Positions 1 to 5,932 of a DNA stretch of 14,813 nt are shown one piece after another. Position numbers and translations under genes: made by a program. Under the pieces are notes generated by a model. It ran no database searches and was not told where the DNA came from. It saw only the letters and a program-made list of their open reading frames with translations. Every line of letters starts with the position of its first letter. The first letter of the stretch is position 1. The DNA lies in NCBI GenBank assembly GCA_927910885.1, contig CAKMOD010000148.1:1-14813 (forward strand), in the 5' to 3' direction. This DNA comes from an uncultured Prevotella sp. GTDB lineage: Bacteria; Bacteroidota; Bacteroidia; Bacteroidales; Bacteroidaceae.

Positions 1-147
1 CTCTATTTTTGCTTCCATAACAGTTTTGTTGTTTTGTCTTTAAAAATCAGTTGTTTTGCGATTACTAATTTACAAAGAAAATTCGACAAACTGTTATTTT
101 CTATCTATTTATTTAGGTGGGAAACTTTAGTAAATAATCACTAAATT

Positions 148-738
148 ATGAATGGATACATTTTAACGACGACCCAAAATACGCATGGCTGGGTAGTTTA
201 TGAGAATGATATATCAACAGACTATCATTTTTTTTTTCAGGGAGATTTATTGCTCTCCCCCCACTCTTTTTATCGCGTTTCAAAAAAAGCATATATGAAA
301 AAGGTTGAAAAAGCCATACTCTTAGAGTCATCAGGACCAGAACTAGTAAGTAGACGCTTGAAAGAGGCCTTAGAAGCAACATCAAAAAGTATTCAATTTT
401 TTGATGTTGAGCTATTTTGTGAAGGTGAAAAGATAGAAGGGTTCTATGCAGCGAATTTACTTTATAAGATTAATTGTGTTGATATAGATCGCAGCGAATT
501 TCGCCTAACAAATTTCAACCCGCAAGAGCCTGAATATATGTTTTACTACATGAGGCTAAAAGAAAATCTTTTTAAGGGACTCGATATAGATATCGTTCGT
601 TGTCGAGAAATGCATCGTTGTATTGTTGTGAATGAGAAAATTAAGAAAGCGTTATTTGACGCAGGCTTAAAGGGGTTGCAGTTTAGTGATAGTATAGACA
701 TAACTCCTCAAGAAAGGTCTATTTCGGAAAGGATATAA
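148..738 (+). CDS. Imm11-like (DUF1629) immunity protein
   Basis: A 196-residue soluble protein without signal peptide or membrane segment. The C-terminal half resembles the Imm11/DUF1629 immunity family: a central segment with NCVDIDRSEF (about residues 109-118), then a C-terminal block with IVVNEKIKKAL and AGLKGLQF (about 159-180), which matches the family pattern of a serine/asparagine-rich 'IVVSEKLKKAL..AGLTGVEF' ending. Proteins of this family are thought to neutralise the toxin domains of contact-dependent or secreted polymorphic toxins in the cytoplasm by binding them. No toxin is visible in the window; it may lie upstream of base 1. The next gene is also immunity-like, which supports an immunity cluster. 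The start ATG at 148 is the first in the frame. The family call is from recalled motifs, not from a search; an uncharacterised relative is possible. Confidence 0.6.
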   Translation: MNGYILTTTQNTHGWVVYENDISTDYHFFFQGDLLLSPHSFYRVSKKAYMKKVEKAILLESSGPELVSRRLKEALEATSKSIQFFDVELFCEGEKIEGFYAANLLYKINCVDIDRSEFRLTNFNPQEPEYMFYYMRLKENLFKGLDIDIVRCREMHRCIVVNEKIKKALFDAGLKGLQFSDSIDITPQERSISERI

Positions 739-864
739 ACCGTGAGGCTGTCTGGAAATTCTTGTGGGATGGTAATGTACCCTTACACGAATGGTTCTGG
801 CAAAGCCTTTAAGGCGGAATGCGATGATATCATAGCTAATCATAATAAAAATAGCCCCAAATAA
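693..864 (+). pseudogene. Frameshifted coding remnant between immunity genes
   Basis: Directly after a TAG in this frame (690-692) there are 39 open codons overlapping the end of the upstream gene. They include KVYFGKDINREAVW and LHEWFWQSL, which look like real protein rather than random translation (five Trp or Phe in an aromatic-rich tail). The frame hits TAA at 810-812. If one T of the CTTT run at 807-810 is dropped, reading continues for 17 more codons (KAECDDIIANHNKNSPK) to TAA at 862-864. This suggests the C-terminal end of a lost gene, for example a displaced toxin or immunity cassette, that decayed by indel. There is no start codon, and the source family is not recognised. Chance coding-like sequence cannot be excluded. 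Confidence 0.3.
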
Positions 865-873
865 TTTTCATTG

Positions 874-1359
874 ATGAAGTTTTTTCAGAAACGAGTAGGA
901 AGTATATTCATTGTACCACTGTTCTTGCCTAGTGAATGTACTGATAACATCAAGAGCTATGCTTCTGTTGACTTTCCCCCAACAGAACGCTATGCTTTCG
1001 GTCGGTTGATAGAAGTTGACGAATCTGGTGGGGATTTGGTGGAAATTTTCAACTATATAGGAGCAATACCGAGTTCTCCGATGGGGATAGTAAATTCTGG
1101 GCTTATGTTTAAGCCTTTACATATAAGTTTGGGGTTCAAAAAGAAAAGGTGGAGATTTATATTTGAAGACCCAAACTATGACAAGATAAGGGATTCTAAT
1201 TATCAAGAAATTACATTCCTTATGGGAACCCCAGAGATGCCTACGCTTTGGGTTGGAGGAGAGTACAAAAGAACAACTGTTTATGATTGTGAGAGCTACA
1301 GAGAATGGTTAGTATTTACTCCAACCGAAGTGGAAGGATTAATTAAGGAGTCAATTTAA
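874..1359 (+). CDS. Imm26-like immunity protein
   Basis: A 161-residue cytoplasmic protein. The ATG at 874 is preferred over the in-frame TTG at 871. The N-terminal half has the Imm26 family signature: a short strand GSIFIVPL (about residues 9-16), then YAFGRLIEVDESGGDLVEIFNYI (about 40-62), the 'GDIFAIPL...YGYGRVL....LVEIFD' pattern of that family, and a later WRFIFEDPNYDK. Imm26 proteins are predicted antitoxins of polymorphic toxins, usually found in immunity-gene arrays at toxin loci. It lies 135 bases after the upstream Imm11-like gene on the same strand, so co-transcription is plausible. No promoter with a good TAnnTTTG box was found in the gap. Function is inferred from family resemblance only; the toxin partner is not in view. 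Confidence 0.6.
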   Translation: MKFFQKRVGSIFIVPLFLPSECTDNIKSYASVDFPPTERYAFGRLIEVDESGGDLVEIFNYIGAIPSSPMGIVNSGLMFKPLHISLGFKKKRWRFIFEDPNYDKIRDSNYQEITFLMGTPEMPTLWVGGEYKRTTVYDCESYREWLVFTPTEVEGLIKESI

Positions 1360-1396
1360 GGAATGAACTATTGACGAAATCTTAGGTTCTTCCGTT

Positions 1397-1488
1397 AAAT
1401 GGATAGATATATCCCATTAGGTATATATAAAAGGGATAAACTACAAGATATAACGTAGCAAAGGCAAATTAAAATATGTCTATCCATT
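1397..1488. repeat. Small imperfect palindrome
   Basis: AAATGGATAGATAT (1397-1410) is nearly complementary to ATATGTCTATCCATT (1474-1488). Between them lies an inner pair TATCCC/GGGATA. The transcript or single strand could fold into a long stem of about 90 bases. The left arm overlaps the 17-bp repeat starting at 1385. Function unknown. Confidence 0.35.
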
Positions 1489-1560
1489 AGCATGTCTTTT
1501 ACAAACAGTTTATTCTTTTATTAATTGATATTTGTAAACTATTTTTATGAAACTCAAAAC

Positions 1561-1690
1561 CAATACATGCTCTTTTGGCTTCTAAAAGACACCTAATTGG
1601 CTTACAATAGATGCCCTTTTGGAGTGTTACTAACGCCCTTTTGAAGTCCAATTAAGCACCTTTTTTTGCACAACTTTATAACTAATTGAT
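1561..1690. repeat. Dispersed intergenic repeat, copy A
   Basis: This segment is homologous, in opposite orientation, to about 5690-5850. The best shared core is 20 identical bases (1627-1646 against the reverse complement of 5770-5789), followed by a shared ATTAAGCACCTTTT and then GCACAACT. Each copy is built from short modules ending in CTTTTGG or CTTTTGA separated by ATTAAG/AATTGG-like words. It lies in gene-free DNA and looks like an interspersed, non-coding genomic repeat family. Confidence 0.6.
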
Positions 1691-1968
1691 TTTCTGTTAG
1701 TTGTAAAATTACTTTTTATACGTGTTTTTGTCTTTATTTATAGATATTTTATTCTGAATTATGTAATGATTTTTCAGAGCCTTGTCTACATTTTGAAGTA
1801 CTAAAATGAAAAAGGTGGCGGTGTTGGAGAGTGATAATAGAATAGACAATTGACAGTCTTGACTATATTTTTGTTTATTGAATAACCTCGTTTTCCGTTA
1901 AAGCTATACGAAAAGCATCCAAGCATTTAACGGAAGAACCAGTTTTCAGGGGTATCTCGCTAATCACT

Positions 1969-1999
1969 CCCCTCCCTATGGGGGAGGGGCCAGTTGGTC
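1969..1999. repeat. GC-rich hairpin block, inverted copy
   Basis: CCCCTCCC at 1969-1976 pairs with GGGAGGGG at 1982-1989 across a five-base loop, then GCCAGTTGG follows. It lies just downstream of the minus-strand gene ending at 2005, but no U-rich tail follows on that strand, so it is a poor terminator. A related block in opposite orientation occurs at 3322-3359, on the other side of the two exported-protein genes. Confidence 0.5.
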
Positions 2000-2004
2000 C
2001 CTTT

Positions 2005-2457
2005 TTAATACTTAACCACACCCTTTCCGATTGCTGCAGCATAGCTACGTTGTAGGTTGTCACCCATCCAGCCACTCTTCCACGCAGCTCTTTTGAGGTT
2101 GTGAGCGGCTTTGGCTGTTTTCACGTTGCGAGGGATAGGATTCTTAAAGAGGTCTTTGTGCGCCACGTTGATAGTGAAGAAGATACTATCTTTTGTTACT
2201 CGGAGATTCTCCATTGGTGCTACAAAATGACCCGGCAGATAACCTTCACGGGCATCCATGAAGTCGTCTGTGGTACCATAGAATCTACCAGATATTTTAC
2301 CGTTTGCACCCTTCTCAAGTACGATGTTGTGGTCTTTCAAAACATTCTTACTTTCCTTTGTGTTAATGAGTTGATAAACTCCACACTTTGTTGTCTGAGC
2401 TTGAGAAATTGCGTTTGCTCCAAAGAGTACGCAACACAATAAGATTAACTTTTTCAT
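2005..2457 (-). CDS. Small exported protein, unknown function
   Basis: A 150-residue protein with a clear Sec signal peptide: MKKLILLCCVLFGANAISQAQ, probable cleavage after AQ near residue 21. There is no lipobox at the cleavage site, so it is predicted soluble in the periplasm or secreted. The mature part of about 129 residues is basic toward the C-terminus (KTAKAAHNLKRAAWKSGW) and has alternating polar and hydrophobic strands (KISGRFYGTTDDF, DSIFFTINV) consistent with a small beta-rich fold. I do not recognise a family. It is followed by an unlinked GC-rich hairpin, and the upstream neighbour on the same strand is another small exported protein 198 bases away. No good promoter box was found directly upstream; the 41-bp direct repeats lie in its upstream region. 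Confidence 0.75.
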   Translation of the reverse strand: MKKLILLCCVLFGANAISQAQTTKCGVYQLINTKESKNVLKDHNIVLEKGANGKISGRFYGTTDDFMDAREGYLPGHFVAPMENLRVTKDSIFFTINVAHKDLFKNPIPRNVKTAKAAHNLKRAAWKSGWMGDNLQRSYAAAIGKGVVKY

Positions 2458-2545
2458 ATCGTTATGATTTGTTTAATTTGATATTTGACCTTTGACATTT
2501 AAGTTTTGATGTTTGAACTTTTACTTTTTCACGATTCCCACAGCG

Positions 2546-2652
2546 GTAATCATAATTATGACGTACTGATGAGAACTCCGTTCGAATAATTGTGAATTAT
2601 GAATTAACAAAGTAATCATAATTATGACGTACTGATGAGAACTCTGTTCGAA
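2546..2652. repeat. 41-bp direct repeat pair with internal hairpins
   Basis: Bases 2546-2586 and 2612-2652 are identical except at one position (C/T in the small hairpin loop), with a 66-base period. Each copy contains the perfect palindrome TCATAATTATGA followed by CTGATGA-GAAC-TC(C/T)-GTTC-GAA. In the second part GAAC and GTTC pair around a three-base loop, and the only difference between copies falls in that loop. The arrangement resembles the central core of a hammerhead ribozyme (see findings), but the other helices are not evident. It lies between two minus-strand genes. Confidence 0.65.
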
Positions 2653-2655
2653 CTG

Positions 2656-3222
2656 TTATTTTATTCTTCTGAAATTTGCCCCTGTAATATAGTATTCTTT
2701 TTCTTTAAACGCTCCTACTACAGGGTGTATAGGCAACTCACAATTGCTGTATAAACGGAGAATCTCATAAATCTGCTCTTGGGTTAAGTGTTTTGCTGTA
2801 CTACTCATCATTTTTATCTTTACAAACCTCTTTTTGCTATTTATAAAGACATAGAACTCAGACCACATAATATTACTTTTCTTTCCAATGAGGTTTAAAA
2901 TTTTCTTTTGTTCTTCTGTAAGAACCGCATTTATGGACTCAGCAAAGCATTTTCTGATTAGAGGTAGTGACACATTATTGTAAGGCGTGTATCTTTTCTC
3001 GTATGCGGGCTTCCAGTTTCCTTCTTTGATAAAGCGTTCCGTACTATCCGCATCAGCAGCAATGTAATAGGTCATGAAGGTGTCACGAACCCAAGTCGAA
3101 GGGAGAGACTCTTGAATGAGTTTCCCCACCTTTGTAATCTTCACATTATTCTGTGCACATATAGGATTACAGAATAGGAATGCTAAAAAGATAGCATAAA
3201 CAATGTTTTTAATTCTCTTCAT
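2656..3222 (-). CDS. Small exported protein, unknown function
   Basis: A 188-residue protein. The start is placed at the ATG ending at 3222, because the protein then begins with a normal signal peptide, MKRIKNIVYAIFLAFLFCNP (cleavage probably after ICAQ, residue 24). The longer frame to 3261 would add 13 residues ahead of it. The mature protein has RDTFMTYYIAADADSTERFI (about residues 46-65), a helical stretch LTEEQKKILNLIGKKSNIMW, and a basic strand RFVKIKMMSS, ending in YYITGANFRRIK. No catalytic motif or family is recognised. The Cys in the signal peptide (FCNPICAQ) is not in a convincing lipobox, so lipoprotein status is uncertain. It lies on the same strand as the 150-residue exported protein, 198 bases away, and both are bracketed by inverted GC-rich blocks. 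Confidence 0.75.
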   Translation of the reverse strand: MKRIKNIVYAIFLAFLFCNPICAQNNVKITKVGKLIQESLPSTWVRDTFMTYYIAADADSTERFIKEGNWKPAYEKRYTPYNNVSLPLIRKCFAESINAVLTEEQKKILNLIGKKSNIMWSEFYVFINSKKRFVKIKMMSSTAKHLTQEQIYEILRLYSNCELPIHPVVGAFKEKEYYITGANFRRIK

Positions 3223-3290
3223 ATTCAAATTTAGATTAGAAATTAATAATTTAAAATCCAATTTGTTCCAATATTATGCCATCTACTAAC

Positions 3291-3359
3291 AATAACTGCA
3301 ACAACTGCAACAACTGGCCCAACTGGCCCCTCCCCCTTCCCCTCCCCCCATAGGGAGGG
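3291..3359. repeat. 9-base tandem units plus GC-rich block
   Basis: About four imperfect 9-base units (CAACTGCAA, CAACTGCAA, CAACTGGCC, CAACTGGCC-like) run into CCCTCCCCCTTCCCC and then CCCATAGGGAGGG. The latter half is the opposite-orientation relative of the block at 1969-1999, with extra C-rich sequence inserted. A repeat of unknown function in the gap before the GxxExxY element. Confidence 0.5.
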
Positions 3360-3373
3360 ACATAATAACTTTC

Positions 3374-3996
3374 ATTCTCTCACAGAATGCACAGATAAAC
3401 AGACTTTACAGAACTTCTACACAGAGCCCTGACGGGCATGGATAGCACAGAAGCTACCACAACACACAGTATAGATTTTCCGTCTACAACCAATACAACC
3501 TAATCTACTATGCAAGAAAATGATATCACCTATAATATTATAGGAGCAATATACAAAGTCTATGCGGCATTGGGACCAGGCTTACTCGAATCTGTCTATG
3601 AGGAAGCTTTAACCTATCAATTAGAGATGAATGGACTAAAAGTAGAGCGTCAGGTGCATGTTCCTATATTTTATGAGGGTAAACAATTAGCTGATGATTT
3701 AAGATTAGATCTATTGGTAGAAGGTCAAATTATTGTAGAATTAAAGGCTGTAAAAGAATTGTTGGACACGCACTACAAACAACTCCTAACCTACCTGAGA
3801 CTATCCAATCTGCACATTGGACTACTCGTAAACTTCCAAACTGCTGATATTAAACAAAATATCCATAGAGTTATCAATGGATATAGATAATATTTGCAGA
3901 CATCCATATCGTCAGAATTCTGTGCAATCTATGCCCGTCAGGGCTCTGTGTATAAGTTCTGTAAAATCTGTTTATCTGTGTATTCTGTGAGAAAAT
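3374..3996. mobile_element. GxxExxY unit with 78-bp inverted terminal repeats
   Basis: The arms 3374-3451 and 3919-3996 are inverted copies identical at 72 of 78 positions by hand alignment, without gaps. They contain repeated TCTGT words and a small hairpin, GCCCTGACGGGC. Between them lies a single gene, the GxxExxY protein at 3510-3890. The right arm ends 20 bases before the rmuC start codon. A related, gene-less palindromic element lies just behind rmuC (5417-5612). The layout resembles a mobilised cargo gene or a repeat-bordered cassette. There is no transposase, and I saw no clear target-site duplication, so mobility is inference. Confidence 0.5.
3510..3890 (+). CDS. GxxExxY family protein
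   Basis: A 126-residue soluble protein of the GxxExxY family (the PD-(D/E)XK-like PDDEXK_3 group). The name-giving motif is G24-LL-E27-SV-Y30 inside LGPGLLESVYEEAL. Further on, DLRLDLLVEGQIIVELKAV (about residues 63-81) supplies the nuclease-fold core: D67, then E77-x-K79. The C-terminal DIKQNIHRVING is also typical. The length is normal for the family. The biochemical role is not established; a nuclease-like fold is predicted. Genes of this family are often found as isolated, repeat-associated single genes, and this one fits: it sits alone between two 78-bp inverted repeats. No strong TAnnTTTG promoter is visible; TAGATTTT at 3473-3480 is one base off. The start ATG at 3510 gives the standard N-terminus. 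Confidence 0.9.
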   Translation: MQENDITYNIIGAIYKVYAALGPGLLESVYEEALTYQLEMNGLKVERQVHVPIFYEGKQLADDLRLDLLVEGQIIVELKAVKELLDTHYKQLLTYLRLSNLHIGLLVNFQTADIKQNIHRVINGYR

Positions 3997-4016
3997 TATA
4001 ATAGAAAAAGGAAAAA

Positions 4017-5348
4017 ATGGCAATAATATATTTACTTCTCGGCATCATCATCGGCGCAAGCATTATGCTGCTATGGATGAAGAACAAATCAACATTAGAG
4101 CAGAAGAAAGCTGGTGAGGAATTAGCTGTCCTTCGTAGCCAACTTGACACGGAACGGAGGAATGTTGATGAACGTATTGCTGCAGTCAAAGAGAATGCTC
4201 TGCAGCAACTTGAAGCAGAACGAAAGCATGGCGAACAGCTACGCAACGAACTCCAAAAGCAGGCTGAAGCTAAGAACAGACTGCTGCAAGAGGAGGTGCG
4301 CAACATGGCTGCACAGATGTTGGATGAGAGTCGGGAGAAGATGAATACGGCTGACAAAGAACGCTTAGAAGCCCTTCTCTCACCACTAAAAGAGCGTTTA
4401 GAGGCTTTTAATCAGACGGTTACAAACAACAGCAAGGAGAATACTGCCAATAAAACGGAAATCAAAACAACCTTCGAAGAGGCGATGAAACGCCTTCATG
4501 CAGAGCAGGAAATGACCATCAAAGCGATGCGTGAGGATCAAGAACGTGCTGTGAAAGAATTGCGCGAACAGACGGAACGCATTGGTAACGATGCCGCTTC
4601 ACTCACGCAAGCACTCAAAGGCGACTCAAAGATGCAGGGCGATTGGGGTGAGATGATTCTCGACAAAACACTGGAAGACTGCGGGCTCATTCAGGGTCAA
4701 CAGTATTTTCTGCAAGAGAACTACAAGGATAAGGACGGTAACAACTTCCGACCAGATGCCGTCATTGTCTTCCCAAATGAAGAACGTGCCGTGATTGATG
4801 CCAAGGTTTCGCTGACAGCTTACCAAGCTGCTATCAAAGAGGAGGATGCTACTCTGCGCGAACGCTATATGAAGGAACACGTTACCTCTATCAAAAAGCA
4901 TGTCGACGAGCTGTCGGCTAAGAACTACGAGAAACTTGTACCGGGTTGTATCGGTTTCGTTCTGATGTTCGTTCCTTACGAAAGTGGCTATTCAGCTGCC
5001 TTGAAGACCGACCCTTCCATCTTGCAATACGCCTATCGCAAGCATATTATCATCCTGAGTCCAAGCAATCTTCTCATGGCTTTGCAGCTGACACACACCA
5101 TGTGGCAGAACTTCCGTATGACAAAGAATGTAGAGGAAATCCTCTATCAGTCTAACGAACTATTCGATAAGTTCGTCACCTTTGCAGAGACTTTCGTAAA
5201 GATTGGTACAAATATCGAACGCCTACAACAAGACTTCAACAAAGCAAAGGGTCAGCTCAACGAGGGTAAGGGCAACATCGTCCGCCGCTTAGAAGGTATG
5301 AAAACATTAGGTATCAGTCCGAAAAAACAGATTCCAGAGAACTTGTAA
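4017..5348 (+). CDS. rmuC: DNA recombination protein RmuC
   Basis: A 443-residue RmuC family protein. The order is: N-terminal membrane anchor (about residues 3-20, IIYLLLGIIIGASIMLLW), a long charged coiled coil (about 25-200), and the RmuC domain (about 200-420). That domain carries the family signatures QGDWGE (207-212), FRPDAVIVFP (244-253) and VIDAKVSLTAY (259-269), the last forming the endonuclease-like fold, and later NLLMALQLTHTMWQNF. In E. coli, rmuC limits recombination and inversion at short inverted repeats; the biochemistry is otherwise poorly defined. Length and architecture are normal. Its start lies only 20 bases after the right arm of the GxxExxY element, so its leader is probably transcribed through or from that repeat. 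Another palindromic element follows the gene. The start ATG at 4017 follows an A-rich leader. Confidence 0.95.
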   Translation: MAIIYLLLGIIIGASIMLLWMKNKSTLEQKKAGEELAVLRSQLDTERRNVDERIAAVKENALQQLEAERKHGEQLRNELQKQAEAKNRLLQEEVRNMAAQMLDESREKMNTADKERLEALLSPLKERLEAFNQTVTNNSKENTANKTEIKTTFEEAMKRLHAEQEMTIKAMREDQERAVKELREQTERIGNDAASLTQALKGDSKMQGDWGEMILDKTLEDCGLIQGQQYFLQENYKDKDGNNFRPDAVIVFPNEERAVIDAKVSLTAYQAAIKEEDATLRERYMKEHVTSIKKHVDELSAKNYEKLVPGCIGFVLMFVPYESGYSAALKTDPSILQYAYRKHIIILSPSNLLMALQLTHTMWQNFRMTKNVEEILYQSNELFDKFVTFAETFVKIGTNIERLQQDFNKAKGQLNEGKGNIVRRLEGMKTLGISPKKQIPENL

Positions 5349-5416
5349 TCCGCTAATATAAGCCCTCACGAAGGGATAAAGAGAAGGTAAAACTTTCAAA
5401 CATAAATAATCTAAGT

Positions 5417-5612
5417 TTTCTCTCACAGAGTGCACAGATAAACAGATACGATGCCTACACAGAGACCTAAAGGTCATTCGAAGACACAGATTCTATTGCT
5501 ATACATTCGCAAAACAGCTCTGTGTACTCCAAGACCTTTAGGTCTCTGAGCATTTCAGTTAGCAAAAAGGAAATCTGTTCTTTCTGTTCATCTGTGTATT
5601 CTGTGAGAGAAT
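5417..5612. repeat. Gene-less palindromic element, same family as 3374-3996
   Basis: A palindromic segment of about 196 bases whose left end (TTCTCTCACAG, then TGCACAGATAAACAG) and right end (CTGTTCATCTGTGTATTC, then TGTGAGAGAAT) match the ends of the 78-bp arms around the GxxExxY gene. Each half carries an inner hairpin, GACCTAAAGGTC on the left (5464-5475) and its complement on the right (5533-5544), at the place where the other element has GCCCTGACGGGC. The centre (about 5491-5518) has no coding capacity. It looks like a non-autonomous or deleted relative of the unit upstream of rmuC. The right half has about 20 bases more than the left. Confidence 0.65.
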
Positions 5613-5689
5613 GGTATCAAATCAAAGGTCAATGGGTTTAGAAATATTATTACAAAATGTCCAACAAAAATCCTGCAAAAGGGGTTAAA

Positions 5690-5850
5690 AACAAGTGATT
5701 TTAGTACCATTGTAAGTCTTTTGAAATCAGATAGTTGCACAACTGCTTTTCAAAAGGTGCTTAATAAGGCTTCAAAAGGGCGTTAGTAAGGGGCTTAAAG
5801 AGCATCTTTTGCAAGCTAATTGGGCGTTAATTCAAACGCTATTAAGCCTA
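5690..5850. repeat. Dispersed intergenic repeat, copy B
   Basis: Inverted-orientation relative of 1561-1690. It shares a 20-base identical core (5770-5789), the neighbouring AAAAGGTGCTTAAT, and AGTTGCACAA-like sequence further left. The remaining gap 5349-5932 holds, besides this and the palindromic element, only a 9-codon frame at 5874 behind a purine-rich AGGAG, which I do not call a gene. Confidence 0.6.
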
Positions 5851-5932
5851 AACTAAAAACGAGGAGAGGAAAAATGTTTACAAAGAAGATTGCTGTTGCT
5901 TAATTCGTTGACCACTAAAAACACTAAAAACC

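Larger units (their letters stand above)
1385..1940. repeat. 17-bp exact inverted repeats, 539 bases apart (outer ends)
   Basis: GGTTCTTCCGTTAAATG at 1385-1401 is the exact reverse complement of 1924-1940. Together they enclose a 556-base AT-rich gene-free segment. An exact 17-mer in inverted orientation is unlikely by chance at this spacing. It could mark the ends of a decayed insertion or a dispersed repeat unit. No transposase fragment is visible and no clear target duplication was found outside the arms. Confidence 0.5.
1360..2004. other. Gene-free AT-rich interval with repeats
   Basis: No convincing gene is seen here on either strand. The interval holds a 17-bp exact inverted pair at its edges, a smaller inverted pair (1397-1410 with 1474-1488), a dispersed-repeat copy (about 1561-1690), and a GC-rich hairpin next to the following gene. 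The short open frames in it are repeat-derived. Confidence 0.7.

Noticed and set aside
1875..2075. Minus-strand open frame of 66 codons
   Set aside because: It overlaps the end of the exported-protein gene and consists partly of the GC-rich hairpin block; its translation looks like a repeat (GPTGPSPIGRG).
2546..2652. True hammerhead ribozyme call
   Set aside because: Only the core and helix II match. Helices I and III could not be drawn, and the base after GAA is T or C instead of the conserved A. Kept as a repeat and a low-certainty finding.
3226..3233. TAAATTTG on the minus strand, a match to the -7 box, before the 188-residue exported protein
   Set aside because: It lies only three bases from the chosen start codon, leaving no room for a leader, so it is unlikely to be the promoter of this gene.
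5362..5376. CCCT/AGGG hairpin behind rmuC as a terminator
   Set aside because: The stem is only about four pairs and no T run follows.
5874..5903. Nine-codon frame (MFTKKIAVA) behind a purine-rich AGGAG
   Set aside because: Too short to support as a gene. It may be the leftover start of a lost gene, but nothing follows in frame.
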